This document shows positions 1-9,285 of a stretch of DNA of 64,000 bases, one piece after another; positions within the stretch are counted from its first letter, which is position 1; each line of letters begins with the position of its first letter. A program made the position numbers and the translations under genes. Under the pieces are notes generated by a model, which worked only from the letters and a program-made list of their open reading frames with translations, was not told the DNA's origin and ran no database searches. This DNA comes from [Clostridium] clostridioforme AGR2157 (GTDB lineage: Bacteria > Bacillota > Clostridia > Lachnospirales > Lachnospiraceae). The DNA is taken from assembly GCF_000424325.1 (NCBI RefSeq), contig NZ_AUJR01000004.1:124001-188000 (forward strand). The letters run 5' to 3'.

Positions 1-1
1 G

Positions 2-337
2 GACGACCTGATACTGATATTGGGAAAAGAGCAGGATATTGAGGAAGACCATACATACGATACATCCAGGATGGAGGCATTTCTGGTTCCGGCCGGAACA
101 GCAGTGGAGGTATATGCGACTACCCTGCACTATGCGCCCTGCCATGTGAAGGATGAGGGATTCAGATGTGTCATCGTTCTTCCAAAGGGCACCAATCTGG
201 ACATGGATCCAGTGGCTGTGAAGGACCCTGAGGACAGGCTTTTGTTTGCCAGAAACAAGTGGCTCATAGGCCATGCCGAGGGCGGACTTCCGGAGGGGGC
301 GTTTATCGGCCTTAAAGGAGAGAATCTGAGCGTCTGA
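2..337 (+). CDS. DUF4867 family protein (5' end outside window)
   Basis: The reading frame is open from base 2, so the N-terminus lies upstream of the window; an internal TTG at 20 is not a credible start. About 111 C-terminal residues are visible, with a cupin-like core (AFLVPAGTAVEVYATTLHYAP) in which a histidine follows a predicted strand, and a tail naming a lysine/arginine-rich helix. I recognise this as the DUF4867 family, which in Firmicutes is often encoded beside fucose/arabinose-type isomerases and pentulokinases, as here. The biochemical role is not established; a sugar-binding or sugar-epimerising cupin is a guess. It precedes the isomerase by about 60 bp on the same strand and is probably cotranscribed with it. 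Confidence 0.7.
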   Translation, partial: DDLILILGKEQDIEEDHTYDTSRMEAFLVPAGTAVEVYATTLHYAPCHVKDEGFRCVIVLPKGTNLDMDPVAVKDPEDRLLFARNKWLIGHAEGGLPEGAFIGLKGENLSV

Positions 338-400
338 TTCAGAACATGAAAACTCAGATGCAGACAAATAAATTTAATCATGTATGAGGAGGAAATTACA

Positions 401-1885
401 ATGAACAATACACCAGAGGTAAAAGTCGGAATCGTGGCAGTGAGCAGGGACTGTTTCCCGGAGTCTCTTTCTGTCAACAGAAGAAAAGCATTGGTGGAAG
501 CCTACAAGGCCAAATATGACGCGGCGGAAATTTATGAATGTCCTGTGTGCATCGTGGAGAGCGAGATACATATGGTTCAGGCATTGGAGGACATAAAGAA
601 GGCAGGCTGCAACGCCCTGTGCGTATACCTGGGCAACTTTGGCCCTGAGATATCAGAGACACTTCTGGCAAAGCATTTTGACGGACCTAAGATGTTCGTG
701 GCAGCAGCCGAGGAGTCAGGGGATAACCTGTGCCAGGGCCGCGGCGACGCATACTGCGGTATGCTCAATGCCAGCTACAACCTGGCGCTTCGTAACATCA
801 AGGCATATATCCCGGAGTATCCGGTAGGGGATGCTGAGGATTGTGCGGACATGATTCACGAGTTTGTACCCATTGCCCGCGCAGTGGCGGCGTTAAGCCA
901 GTTGAAAATCATCAGCTTCGGACCAAGACCTCTCAACTTCCTGGCCTGCAACGCGCCTATCAAGCAGCTTTACAACCTGGGCGTGGAGATTGAGGAAAAT
1001 TCCGAGCTGGATTTGTTCGAGGCATTCAACAAGCATGCAGGGGATGAGAGGATTCCAGGCATTGTGAAGGAGATGGAGGAAGAACTGGGAGCAGGCAATA
1101 AGAAGCCGGAGATTCTCTCCAAGCTGGCTCAGTATGAGCTGACCTTAAAGGATTGGGTACAGGAGCACAAGGGCTACCGCAAATATGTGGCCATTGCCGG
1201 AAAATGCTGGCCCGCATTCCAGACACAGTTCGGTTTCGTGCCATGCTATGTGAACAGCCGCCTGACATCCCAGGGGATTCCGGTGTCCTGTGAGGTTGAT
1301 ATCTACGGAGCCCTCAGCGAGTACATCGGTACGGTCATCAGCCAGGATACGGTTACTCTTCTGGACATCAACAACACCGTGCCAAAGGATATGTATGAAG
1401 CTGATATCAAGGGGAAATTTGATTACACCCTTAAGGATACATTTATGGGCTTCCACTGCGGCAACACCGCATCCGGCAAGCTGTCCTTCTGCGAGATGAA
1501 GTATCAGATGATTATGGCCAGGGCCCTTCCAATCGAAGTGACCCAGGGAACATTGGAAGGCGACATTAAACCAGGCAGCATTACCTTCTACCGTCTCCAG
1601 AGCACGGCAGACAACAAGCTGAGGGCTTATATTGCGCAGGGAGAGGTACTTCCGGTTGCCACACGTTCCTTCGGATCCATCGGCGTGTTCGCCATCCCGG
1701 AGATGGGACGGTTCTACCGCCACGTACTCATTGAGAAGAACTTCCCTCATCACGGCGCCGTGGCCTTCGGAAATTACGGCAAGGCATTGTTTGAGGTATT
1801 CAAGTACATTGGCGTGGATGTGGAGGAAATCGGCTACAACCAGCCAAAGAGCGTAAGATACAGGACAGAGAATCCATTTGCATAA
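401..1885 (+). CDS. L-fucose/L-arabinose isomerase family protein
   Basis: A cytoplasmic aldose-ketose isomerase of the L-fucose/L-arabinose isomerase fold, 494 residues. The ATG at 401 is preferred over an in-frame ATG at 380 because AGGAGG at 387-392 sits 8 bp ahead of it. The N-terminal part has the Rossmann-like layout of the family (KVGIVAVSRD, then a CNALCVYLGNFGPE loop) and the C-terminal half contains the metal/substrate region with FHCGNT and a late H-rich segment (NFPHHGAVAFG). The gene lies 20 bp ahead of a xylulokinase and just after a DUF4867 gene, so the likely pathway is aldopentose or 6-deoxyhexose to ketose, then phosphorylation. Substrate (L-fucose, D-arabinose, L-arabinose) cannot be settled from sequence alone. 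Confidence 0.85.
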   Translation: MNNTPEVKVGIVAVSRDCFPESLSVNRRKALVEAYKAKYDAAEIYECPVCIVESEIHMVQALEDIKKAGCNALCVYLGNFGPEISETLLAKHFDGPKMFVAAAEESGDNLCQGRGDAYCGMLNASYNLALRNIKAYIPEYPVGDAEDCADMIHEFVPIARAVAALSQLKIISFGPRPLNFLACNAPIKQLYNLGVEIEENSELDLFEAFNKHAGDERIPGIVKEMEEELGAGNKKPEILSKLAQYELTLKDWVQEHKGYRKYVAIAGKCWPAFQTQFGFVPCYVNSRLTSQGIPVSCEVDIYGALSEYIGTVISQDTVTLLDINNTVPKDMYEADIKGKFDYTLKDTFMGFHCGNTASGKLSFCEMKYQMIMARALPIEVTQGTLEGDIKPGSITFYRLQSTADNKLRAYIAQGEVLPVATRSFGSIGVFAIPEMGRFYRHVLIEKNFPHHGAVAFGNYGKALFEVFKYIGVDVEEIGYNQPKSVRYRTENPFA

Positions 1886-1905
1886 AAATGCAGGGAGGGA
1901 AAGAT

Positions 1906-3378
1906 ATGCTTTATATAGGAGTGGACCTGGGAACCTCAGCGGTAAAATTGTTATTAATGGATGGAAGCGGACGAATCCACAAGGTGGTTTCACGGGAGTA
2001 TCCCCTGTATTTCCCACATCCTGCATGGTCGGAGCAGAACCCGGAGGACTGGTTTACAGCCTCCATGGACGGCATGAAGGAGCTGACCTCGGAGTGTGAC
2101 AAATCACAGGTGGCAGGCATCAGCTTCGGAGGCCAGATGCACGGCCTGGTGACGCTGGATCAGGCGGATGAGGTCATCCGCCCGGCCATCCTCTGGAATG
2201 ACGGACGGTCCGAGAAGGAGACGGATTACCTGAACCAGACCATTGGAAAGGAAAAGCTGTCCGCTTACACGGCCAACATTGCCTTCACCGGCTTCACGGC
2301 CCCTAAGATTCTCTGGATGAAGAGAAATGAACCGGAGAACTTCGCGCGCATATGCAGGATAATGCTTCCAAAGGATTATCTGGCTTACAGGCTGTCAGGC
2401 AGCTTCTGTACGGATTATTCCGATGCCTCCGGCATGCTGCTTCTGGACGTGGCCCATAAGTGCTGGTCTGAGGAAATGATGGAGCTGTGCGGCATTACCA
2501 GAAAACAGCTCCCGGATTTGTATGAGAGCTATGAGGTAGTGGGAAATCTGAAGGAGGAGCTGGCAAAGGAGCTGGGATTCACACAGGATGTAAAAATCAT
2601 TGCCGGCGCAGGGGACAATGCGGCTGCCGCCGTTGGCACCGGAACCGTAGGCGAGGGATGCTGCAATATTTCCCTGGGGACCAGCGGAACCATCTTTATT
2701 TCCAGCGAAAGCTTTAAGGCGGACTGCAACAATGCCCTTCATTCCTTTGACCATGCAGACGGACATTTCCATCTCATGGGATGTATGCTCAGCGCTGCCT
2801 CCTGCAATAAGTGGTGGATGGAGGAAATCCTTAAGACCAAGGAGTTTTCCAGGGAGCAGGAGGGAATCGTTAAGCTGGGAGAGAACCATGTGTTCTATCT
2901 GCCCTATCTCATGGGAGAGCGTTCTCCTCACAACGACCCAAGGGCCAGGGCATGTTTCATCGGCATGACCATGGATACCAGCAGGGAGGAGATGACCCAG
3001 GCCGTGCTGGAAGGCGTGGTTTACGGACTCAGGGATTCGCTGGAGGTGGCCAGAAGCTTAGGCATCCGCATTGACCGCACTAAAATCTGCGGCGGAGGCG
3101 CAAAGAGTCCCCTGTGGAAGAAGATGGTGGCCAACATCATGAATGTAAAGGTGGATGTGGTTGAAAACGAGGAAGGCCCTGCCCTGGGAGGCGCCATACT
3201 GGCGGCTGTGGGCTGCGGGGAATACCCGGATGTGAAGACCGCTGCGGACCGCATTGTAAAGGTTATAGAAACCATTGAGCCGGATGCGGACCTGACGGAG
3301 AAGTATGAAAAACAGTACACCAAGTTCAGGCAGATGTATCCTGCGCTTAAGGCTGTATTCCAGAATTTGGGAGAATAG
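1906..3378 (+). CDS. xylB: Xylulokinase (FGGY family)
   Basis: FGGY-family carbohydrate kinase, 490 residues, the usual xylulokinase length. The N-terminal phosphate-binding motif GVDLGTSAVK, the xylulokinase-type FGGQMHGLV segment and the catalytic-base region ILWNDGRS are all visible; the C-terminal FGGY nucleotide-binding signature is at ICGGGAKSPLWKKM, and GPALGGAILAA follows. ATG 1906 is chosen because GGGAGG lies 7 bp upstream; the in-frame ATG at 1888 has no such site. It would phosphorylate D-xylulose, or another ketose made by the upstream isomerase. The gene closes the operon and is followed by a strong terminator. Assignment to xylulokinase rather than another FGGY kinase is good but rests on family resemblance. 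Confidence 0.88.
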   Translation: MLYIGVDLGTSAVKLLLMDGSGRIHKVVSREYPLYFPHPAWSEQNPEDWFTASMDGMKELTSECDKSQVAGISFGGQMHGLVTLDQADEVIRPAILWNDGRSEKETDYLNQTIGKEKLSAYTANIAFTGFTAPKILWMKRNEPENFARICRIMLPKDYLAYRLSGSFCTDYSDASGMLLLDVAHKCWSEEMMELCGITRKQLPDLYESYEVVGNLKEELAKELGFTQDVKIIAGAGDNAAAAVGTGTVGEGCCNISLGTSGTIFISSESFKADCNNALHSFDHADGHFHLMGCMLSAASCNKWWMEEILKTKEFSREQEGIVKLGENHVFYLPYLMGERSPHNDPRARACFIGMTMDTSREEMTQAVLEGVVYGLRDSLEVARSLGIRIDRTKICGGGAKSPLWKKMVANIMNVKVDVVENEEGPALGGAILAAVGCGEYPDVKTAADRIVKVIETIEPDADLTEKYEKQYTKFRQMYPALKAVFQNLGE

Positions 3379-3386
3379 TATGAACG

Positions 3387-3461
3387 GGGAGCCGGATGGT
3401 TCAGGTCCCGGTGTATCATGATTGGATACACCGGGACACTGGAAATCAGGCTCCCTTTTTT
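3387..3461 (+). terminator. Double-stem intrinsic terminator after xylB
   Basis: An outer GGGAGCC/GGCTCCC stem (3387-3393 with 3449-3455) is followed directly by six T. Inside it is a perfect 13-bp inverted repeat, 3405-3417 with 3425-3437, around a 7-nt loop. It would end the isomerase-xylB transcript and separate it from the convergent AraC gene. Confidence 0.85.
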
Positions 3462-3481
3462 CGTGGCGCGGGCGGAGCCTC

Positions 3482-4342
3482 TTATCCGTCCTTCTTCATT
3501 TTCTTTCTGATGCCGGAAGGCGTATCTTTGAAATGCTCTCCAAACATTTTGCGGAATAATTTATAATTGGTGAAGCCATGGCGTTCCAGAATATCATGGA
3601 CAGGGTCCTGGGTGGTAATCAGGTCACGGTAAATGTAGGACAGGCGCAGTTCGTTCTGGTATTCCAGGAAGGTAACTCCCATGCATTTTTTGAAAAAACG
3701 GCAAAAATATCCGGGCTGCAGGAATGCCACCCGGGCAATTTCACTGGTGGTGATAGGGCGGCTGTAATTTCTGGCTGTGTAGGCCAGCACCGGATCCAGA
3801 CGGCTTAAATCCTTATTTTTCTGATTTACATTCGGCTTGAGTACCTGTACGCTGAAATTGTGGTACAGCTGAAACAATAATTCAAAGAGCAGGCTGTTAA
3901 AACGCAGTAAAAAGCCTTCAGGCCGTATATCGTTGGCAATCTGCATCTGGGTCAGGGTGTCCTTCATCCTGTCAAGCTTTGTTCTCTTGATCGGGTCCTG
4001 GGTATCGGTATTCCACAGGAAAAGGAGCTGGCTTACCTCAGGTATGTAGGTTTCCATGAATTCCAGGGGAATCTGCAATACGATAGCCCTGTTAGGATGG
4101 GTACACTTGGTGGAGTGTATGACATTGGAGTTGATGAGGATGCATTGGCCGGATAAAAGACTGTGGCTCGTCCTCTCCACCGTGACTTTCAGCTCACCTT
4201 CCAGCATGTAAATGATTTCCACTGCCCTGTGCCAATGGCTGGGTACATAGCTGCCCGGGTCCACGGAGGTGAAGAAACGCACCTTTGTAGTCTCCGGTAC
4301 CTGAATGATCTCATACAATATATTTTCTTTTGGTTCTGCCAT
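3482..4342 (-). CDS. AraC family transcriptional regulator (cupin + HTH)
   Basis: A one-component sugar-responsive regulator of about 286 residues. The N-terminal half is an AraC-type cupin (GSYVPSHWHRAVEIIYMLEG, residues about 30-110), and the C-terminal 100 residues form the double HTH of the family (ITTSEIARVAFLQPGYFCRFFKK, then HGFTNYKLFRKMF). I chose ATG at 4342 (MAEPKEN) because AAGGGGG lies 6 bp before it; earlier in-frame methionines lack a ribosome site. It is divergent from the symporter-GH5-GH43 operon, so it most likely controls that operon in response to a xylo- or gluco-oligosaccharide; this is inference from position. Confidence 0.88.
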   Translation of the reverse strand: MAEPKENILYEIIQVPETTKVRFFTSVDPGSYVPSHWHRAVEIIYMLEGELKVTVERTSHSLLSGQCILINSNVIHSTKCTHPNRAIVLQIPLEFMETYIPEVSQLLFLWNTDTQDPIKRTKLDRMKDTLTQMQIANDIRPEGFLLRFNSLLFELLFQLYHNFSVQVLKPNVNQKNKDLSRLDPVLAYTARNYSRPITTSEIARVAFLQPGYFCRFFKKCMGVTFLEYQNELRLSYIYRDLITTQDPVHDILERHGFTNYKLFRKMFGEHFKDTPSGIRKKMKKDG

Positions 4343-4541
4343 GTTCATCCCCCTTTTCATCATTATATCATTCTGCCGATTATCCCACAACAAGAGAAAA
4401 TCGACCTATTATATGGGAAGTATCCGTCCTGTTTCCTGAATGGATCCTGTGATACTATATATATGAAAGAAATACCCGGGTAAAAATTCCGTGCGCATGG
4501 AATCAAGGACCTTATATAAAATCAAAGAGAGGAATCAAGGG
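4343..4541. promoter_or_regulatory. Divergent promoter region, AraC / symporter operon
   Basis: This 199-bp stretch separates the two divergent genes. Rightward, an extended -10 (TGA then TACTAT at 4453-4458) is visible with only a weak -35 (TTTCCT), which fits a promoter needing an activator. I could not define a convincing operator repeat. The symporter ribosome site AGAGAGG is at 4526-4532. Confidence 0.4.
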
Positions 4542-5915
4542 ATGAATAGGGAAGGTAAAATAACGCTGAGGAAATTGACGGAACGTTTTTCATATGGATG
4601 CGGTGATTTCGGATGTAATATCATTTATACGGCGATGTCGGCATTTCTGCTGTTTTATTATACGGATTATGCGGGGGTAAGTGCTTTTGCGGTGGGAAGC
4701 ATCATGATGGTTTCAAGATTTTTCGACGGCATCAGCGACATCATTATGGGCGTAATTGTGGACAGGACAAAATCCAGGTTCGGAAAGGCAAGGCCATGGC
4801 TGCTGCGCATGTGCATACCCTTTGCCGTATCCGGCATCCTGCTGTTCTCCGTGCCGGTTTCCTGGTCCGCCGCGCCAAAGCTGGTGTATGTGTTCATTAC
4901 ATATAACCTGGTGTCCACGGTCATCTATACAGCAATCAACGTACCGTATTCCGCGCTGAACGCACTTATGACCCAGGACCCGTATGAGAGGTCTGTGCTG
5001 AGTATTTTCAGGAATCTTCTGGCAACGGCAGGTACATTGACCATCAACACGTTTACCCTGCCTCTTGTGGAGTATTTCGGAAACACTCCTTCTGCATGGA
5101 CTAAGACATTCATGGTGTTCGGACTCTTATCCGTGGCCGCATTCATGATTAATTTTCTGGGGACAAAGGAACGGGTGAGGCCTGCTGCCCGGGAGGAGGG
5201 GAGAGCGCCGGCGCAGAATGTGCCTTTTACAGAGGGAATCAAGGCCCTGTTCCGGAATAAGTACTGGCTCATGATGACAGGAATGCTGGCGCTGTTTTTC
5301 TTAATGTACTCCGTAAACGGCGGCTCCACTGTCTTTTACGCAAAGGATGTACTGGGGCAGCAAGGGTTAGTGGCACTGATTAACGGCATTTTCAATGTGG
5401 TGCAGATTGCAGGCATGTTCTTCATCGCCATGCTAGTAAAACGGCTAGGTAAGCGCAATGTATTTTCCCTGGGCCTTGTGTTGGATATCATCGGTATGCT
5501 GGTGCTCAATTTCTCCGGCGGGGCCATGGGGCTTATTATAGTGTCCAGCATAATCCGCGGACTGGGTAATGCATGCGGCGGGGCTACCATGTGGGCCATG
5601 GTATCAGATACCATTGACTATGGAGAGTGGAAAACAGGATACCGTACAGAGGGGCTGGTCAACAGCGCCTGCAGCTTTGGATATAAGATTGGAAACGGAA
5701 TTGGATCCGCTCTTTTAGGATGGATTCTTGAGCTGGGAGGTTATGTGGGACAGGCAGCCGCGCAGTCAGCTTCGGCACTGGCATCCATCCGGATTTGTTT
5801 TGTGTGGATTCCCATTGGGATTTACGTGGCAGGACTGGTTATCATGAGTTTCTATCATCTGGACGCTGAGTTTGCAGGTATTATTGCAGATTTAAAGAGC
5901 CGGAACGGGAAATAG
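4542..5915 (+). CDS. GPH-family glycoside:cation symporter
   Basis: Integral membrane sugar transporter of the glycoside-pentoside-hexuronide:cation symporter family (MelB/XynB-transporter type), about 457 residues with roughly 12 hydrophobic segments. Family hallmarks include the N-terminal RFSYGCGDFGCN followed by a first membrane segment, the DGISDIIMGVIVDRTKSRFG loop after helix 2, and DTIDYGEWKTGYRTEG late in the protein. ATG 4542 is favoured over GTG 4491 by AGAGAGG 9 bp upstream. It is the first gene of an operon with GH5 and GH43 enzymes, so it probably imports short beta-linked oligosaccharides that these cytoplasmic enzymes then cleave. The exact sugar and coupling ion are unknown. 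Confidence 0.88.
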   Translation: MNREGKITLRKLTERFSYGCGDFGCNIIYTAMSAFLLFYYTDYAGVSAFAVGSIMMVSRFFDGISDIIMGVIVDRTKSRFGKARPWLLRMCIPFAVSGILLFSVPVSWSAAPKLVYVFITYNLVSTVIYTAINVPYSALNALMTQDPYERSVLSIFRNLLATAGTLTINTFTLPLVEYFGNTPSAWTKTFMVFGLLSVAAFMINFLGTKERVRPAAREEGRAPAQNVPFTEGIKALFRNKYWLMMTGMLALFFLMYSVNGGSTVFYAKDVLGQQGLVALINGIFNVVQIAGMFFIAMLVKRLGKRNVFSLGLVLDIIGMLVLNFSGGAMGLIIVSSIIRGLGNACGGATMWAMVSDTIDYGEWKTGYRTEGLVNSACSFGYKIGNGIGSALLGWILELGGYVGQAAAQSASALASIRICFVWIPIGIYVAGLVIMSFYHLDAEFAGIIADLKSRNGK

Positions 5916-5940
5916 GATGGGTGAGAAAGGAGAAAAAATC

Positions 5941-7122
5941 ATGAATATAAAAGGTGTGAATCTGGGGAACTGGCTGGTGTTGGAAAAATGGATGAGCCCG
6001 GCGCTGTTTGAAGGGACCGGGGCACAGGATGAATATTATCTGCCCCGCTGGCTTTCAAGGGAGGTGTACGAGGCCAGAATCAGGATACACCGCTCCGAGT
6101 ATATCACGGAACGGGATTTTGCGGCAATCCGCGCCATGGGCATGGAGGCTGTGCGGATTCCTGTCCCATACTTTATATTTGGGGACAGGGAGCCCTTTAT
6201 CGGCTGTGTGGAGGAGTTGGACAAGGCATTCTGCTGGGCGGAGCGTTACGGGCTTAAGATACTGATTGACCTGCATACGGTGCCGGTAGGGCAAAACGGA
6301 TTTGACAACGGAGGCATATGCGGCGTGTGCAGGTGGTCAAAGAATCCGGCAGAGGTGGAATTTGTCCTGGGGGTTTTGGAACGTCTGGCAAAGCGGTACG
6401 GAGAAAGAGCGGGGCTGTGGGGGATAGAGGTCCTGAACGAGCCCATCACGGAGCGGATGTGGAAGATAATTGACGTGCCCGGCCGCTATCCCGCAGCAGA
6501 GCCTTCCATGGCCGAGGGCTCAGGGCCGAATTCCATGGAATTTCTGAGGGAATTCTATTTGAAGGCATATGACTGTCTGAGAAAGCATATGCCCGAGGAA
6601 AAATACGTGGTAATCCACGATGGATTTGAGCTTAAGGCATGGAAGGATTTTATGAGAGAGGACAGGTATGTGAATGTGGTTCTGGACACCCATCAGTATC
6701 TTATGTTTGCAGAGACAGAAGGCTGCGGACAGACCCTTCCCGATTACCTAGAATATATCCGCAGGCATTTTGCAAAGGGCATAGAGGAAATGCAGCAGTA
6801 TTTTGATGTCATATGCGGAGAGTGGTGTCTCTTCAACTCCCTGGCCTGCGGCTGCGATACAAAGGGAGGCAGGAGCGTGTTAAACGGTGAAGAGGGAGCC
6901 GGGCAGGATGTAATGGATGAAAAGGAGAAAGCGCATATCTACAGGGCTCTGGCAGAGGCCCAGACAGAGGCCTGGGGCAAGGGAAGCGGGTATTTTTACT
7001 GGAGCTATAAGCTTCTGACGGATACAGTCAATGAAGACGGCTGGATTGGCTGGGACAGCTGGGATTTTGGCCGGTGCGCTGCTTTTGGATGGTTTCCGGT
7101 GGATAAGGAGGAATTAAGATGA
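5941..7122 (+). CDS. Glycoside hydrolase family 5 enzyme (beta-glucosidase/exo-glucanase-like)
   Basis: A 393-residue GH5 (beta/alpha)8 enzyme without a signal peptide, so likely cytoplasmic. The acid/base glutamate is in VLNEP (about residue 167) and the nucleophile glutamate in CGEWC (about residue 294); the N-terminal GVNLGNWLVLEKWM resembles the exo-1,3-beta-glucanase/beta-glucosidase branch (GH5_9-like). The start at 5941 is preferred because AAAGGAG lies 9 bp upstream, whereas the frame's first ATG at 5917 overlaps that site. It follows the symporter by 25 bp and overlaps the next gene by 4 bp (ATGA), suggesting translational coupling. It should release glucose from beta-linked oligosaccharides; the linkage is inferred only. 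Confidence 0.85.
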   Translation: MNIKGVNLGNWLVLEKWMSPALFEGTGAQDEYYLPRWLSREVYEARIRIHRSEYITERDFAAIRAMGMEAVRIPVPYFIFGDREPFIGCVEELDKAFCWAERYGLKILIDLHTVPVGQNGFDNGGICGVCRWSKNPAEVEFVLGVLERLAKRYGERAGLWGIEVLNEPITERMWKIIDVPGRYPAAEPSMAEGSGPNSMEFLREFYLKAYDCLRKHMPEEKYVVIHDGFELKAWKDFMREDRYVNVVLDTHQYLMFAETEGCGQTLPDYLEYIRRHFAKGIEEMQQYFDVICGEWCLFNSLACGCDTKGGRSVLNGEEGAGQDVMDEKEKAHIYRALAEAQTEAWGKGSGYFYWSYKLLTDTVNEDGWIGWDSWDFGRCAAFGWFPVDKEELR

Positions 7123-8765
7123 TACATAACCCCATTCTTCCGGGATTTAACCCGGACCCATGTATATGCAGAAAAGGAGACGATTACTATTTGGCCGTAT
7201 CCACCTTTGAGTGGTTCCCAGGAATCCCCATCTACCATTCGCGGGATCTGAAGAACTGGGAGCTTTACACCCATGTCCTTACGGACGATGAAAAAGTGGA
7301 CCTGAAAAAGCTTCCAAGCGCAAAAGGGGTCTGGGCGCCGTGTCTTACATACTGTGAGGCGGAGGATACCTTTTATGTGGTGTACGGGGTCATGAACTCC
7401 ATGAATGCAAGGTATTTTGACGTGGATAATTTTCTGGTGTCCGCAAAGGACATCAGGGGACCCTGGAGTGAGCCGGTCTACCTGCATTCCTCAGGATTTG
7501 ACGCATCCATATTCCACGATAACAATGGCAAAAAATACATTGTTTCCCTGGAATGGGAGACGAGGGAAGGGTATGAAAAACCCGGTTCCATCTGCATGGT
7601 GGAGTATGATTCGGATAAAAAAGAAATCGTGGGTTACCCGAGGCGCATGTGGCGCGGCGGTACGGACCGGGGATGTATTGAGGCCCCGCATCTGACTAAA
7701 AGAGGAGAGTTTTATTACATCATGTGTGCGGAAGGCGGCACTGGTTATAACCACTGTGTCACCATGGGGCGTTCCAGGAATGTGTGGGGGCCGTATGAGG
7801 GGGATCCCATGAACCCCATAGTCACCAGCGTACCGGGAGATTCCTATGAGCGGCAGGACCCGGACCACTTAAAGCCCAAGTATTTCAACCCGGATTCCAT
7901 CCTTCAGAAATCCGGCCACGGCAGCTATGTGAACCTTCCCACAGGGGAAGTGTATCTGGTCCATCTCTGTGCAAGGCCCTTTGTGCCGGAGCTAAGGTGT
8001 ACACTGGGCAGGGAGACCGCCGTACAAAAGATGGAGTGGACAGCGGATGGGTGGCTGCGCATGGCAGACAAAAGCAATCTGGCAAAGCTGGAGGTGCCGG
8101 AGACTTCCCTCCCGGAGACACCAGTGGAGGGGATACCGGATTTTGACGGATTTGACAGCGGGGAGCTGGGAAAATTCTATTATGCGCCCCGTATCATGCC
8201 CCGGAGGTTTGCGGATGTGAACGCCAGGCCGGGATATGTACGGCTGAGGGGACAGGAGTCCAGGACATCCTTAAACAAGGTCAGCATCCTGGCCAGGAAG
8301 CTGACCAGCGTGTACACAAGAATCACCACGAAAATGGAGTTCGTGCCAAAGGTCCATCAGCACAGTGCAGGGCTGATTCTCTATTATGACAACATGAATT
8401 ACATTAACCTGAGAAAATATTACAGCGAAACCCTGGGACAGAGCGCCCTGTCAATCATCCATCTGGAAAATGGGGTAAAGACCGAATTCCTCAACACCAG
8501 GATACCGGTGGAGGACCGGCCCGTTTACCTGAGGCTGTATGTGCAGGGCAGACAGTCCTGGTTTGAGTGGAGCTATGACGGGCAGGAATATGAGAAAATC
8601 GGACGTATCTTTGATACCACCCGGTTTTCCGATGAGTACTGCAGGTACGGGGAGTTTACAGGAACCATGGCAGGAATTACCTGTGCGGACCGCGTAAAAC
8701 ATGCACATTATGCTGATTTTGGTTTTTTAGAAGTTGTGGCTGATGGGAGGAAGATGGTAGAGTAG
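7119..8765 (+). CDS. Glycoside hydrolase family 43 beta-xylosidase
   Basis: A 548-residue two-domain enzyme of the GH43_11/XynB beta-xylosidase type. The five-bladed propeller begins with NPILPGFNPDPCI, whose aspartate is the general base; the ASIFHD and EAPHL segments carry the other acidic residues (pKa modulator and acid). A C-terminal beta-sandwich (about residue 340 on, FYYAPRIMPRRF and the LILYYDN segment) matches the usual accessory domain. No signal peptide is visible, so it acts on imported xylo-oligosaccharides, releasing xylose. The start codon overlaps the GH5 stop. Together with the symporter this makes a compact beta-xylo/gluco-oligosaccharide utilisation operon. Confidence 0.9.
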   Translation: MIHNPILPGFNPDPCICRKGDDYYLAVSTFEWFPGIPIYHSRDLKNWELYTHVLTDDEKVDLKKLPSAKGVWAPCLTYCEAEDTFYVVYGVMNSMNARYFDVDNFLVSAKDIRGPWSEPVYLHSSGFDASIFHDNNGKKYIVSLEWETREGYEKPGSICMVEYDSDKKEIVGYPRRMWRGGTDRGCIEAPHLTKRGEFYYIMCAEGGTGYNHCVTMGRSRNVWGPYEGDPMNPIVTSVPGDSYERQDPDHLKPKYFNPDSILQKSGHGSYVNLPTGEVYLVHLCARPFVPELRCTLGRETAVQKMEWTADGWLRMADKSNLAKLEVPETSLPETPVEGIPDFDGFDSGELGKFYYAPRIMPRRFADVNARPGYVRLRGQESRTSLNKVSILARKLTSVYTRITTKMEFVPKVHQHSAGLILYYDNMNYINLRKYYSETLGQSALSIIHLENGVKTEFLNTRIPVEDRPVYLRLYVQGRQSWFEWSYDGQEYEKIGRIFDTTRFSDEYCRYGEFTGTMAGITCADRVKHAHYADFGFLEVVADGRKMVE

Positions 8766-8784
8766 CTGGAAAATATCAAAGAAC

Positions 8785-8814
8785 TTGCATTGACGGCCTG
8801 GAACGTGCTAATAT
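8785..8814 (+). promoter_or_regulatory. Candidate promoter for the redox pair
   Basis: TTGCAT (8785-8790), 18-bp spacer, then an extended -10 TGC-TAATAT (8806-8814). An alternative reading TTGACG ... TATAAT has a 20-bp spacer and is less likely. Transcription would start about 35 bp ahead of the C-GCAxxG-C-C gene. Confidence 0.45.
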
Positions 8815-8859
8815 CTATAATATGGATAAAAGATACTCTGAGAGAACAGGAGAGAAAAG

Positions 8860-9285
8860 ATGACAAGGGACAGGATATATGAGTACTTCATCGAAAAGGA
8901 CAATAACTGTGCGGAAGCCATGCTGCGGGCCCTGAATGACGAATACTGTCTGGGAATACCGGAAGATTCGGTAAAGCTGGTGGGCGGATTCGGAGGGGGT
9001 ATGGGCTGCGGGAAGGCATGCGGCGCACTGTGCGGCGGATGTTCCGCCATCAGCTACCGGCTCATTCAGGAGAGGGCCCATGCCACACCGGAGCTTAAAC
9101 CGGCTGTGGCCGCATTTGCAGAGGAATTCGTGAAGCGTTTCGGGTCAGATGCCTGCTGTGAGCTGGTAAAGACCTATAAAAAAGAGGATACCCGCTGTCT
9201 CGACATGATTTGTATGGCTGCGGACATTGCAGATGCGTGTTTTGAGAGAATCATATCAGCGGAAGAAAGGAATCAGAGCAGATGA
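8860..9285 (+). CDS. C-GCAxxG-C-C family redox-type protein
   Basis: A 141-residue cysteine-rich protein of the C_GCAxxG_C_C family. Visible cysteines include NNCAEAM near the N-terminus, the GMGCGKACGALCGGC cluster at about residues 48-62, and CC/C residues toward the end (DACCELV, DTRCLDMIC). Members are thought to be redox-active or metal/FeS-binding, but no reaction is established. An AGGAG ribosome site lies about 9 bp upstream. The stop overlaps the start of the next gene, a CoA-disulfide-reductase/rhodanese fusion, so the two are probably made together and may share a thiol or sulfur substrate. Confidence 0.8.
   Translation: MTRDRIYEYFIEKDNNCAEAMLRALNDEYCLGIPEDSVKLVGGFGGGMGCGKACGALCGGCSAISYRLIQERAHATPELKPAVAAFAEEFVKRFGSDACCELVKTYKKEDTRCLDMICMAADIADACFERIISAEERNQSR

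Noticed and set aside
1145-2026. A 293-codon minus-strand open frame across the isomerase and xylB.
   Set aside because: Antisense to two well-supported enzymes; its length reflects GC-rich codon bias on the coding strand.
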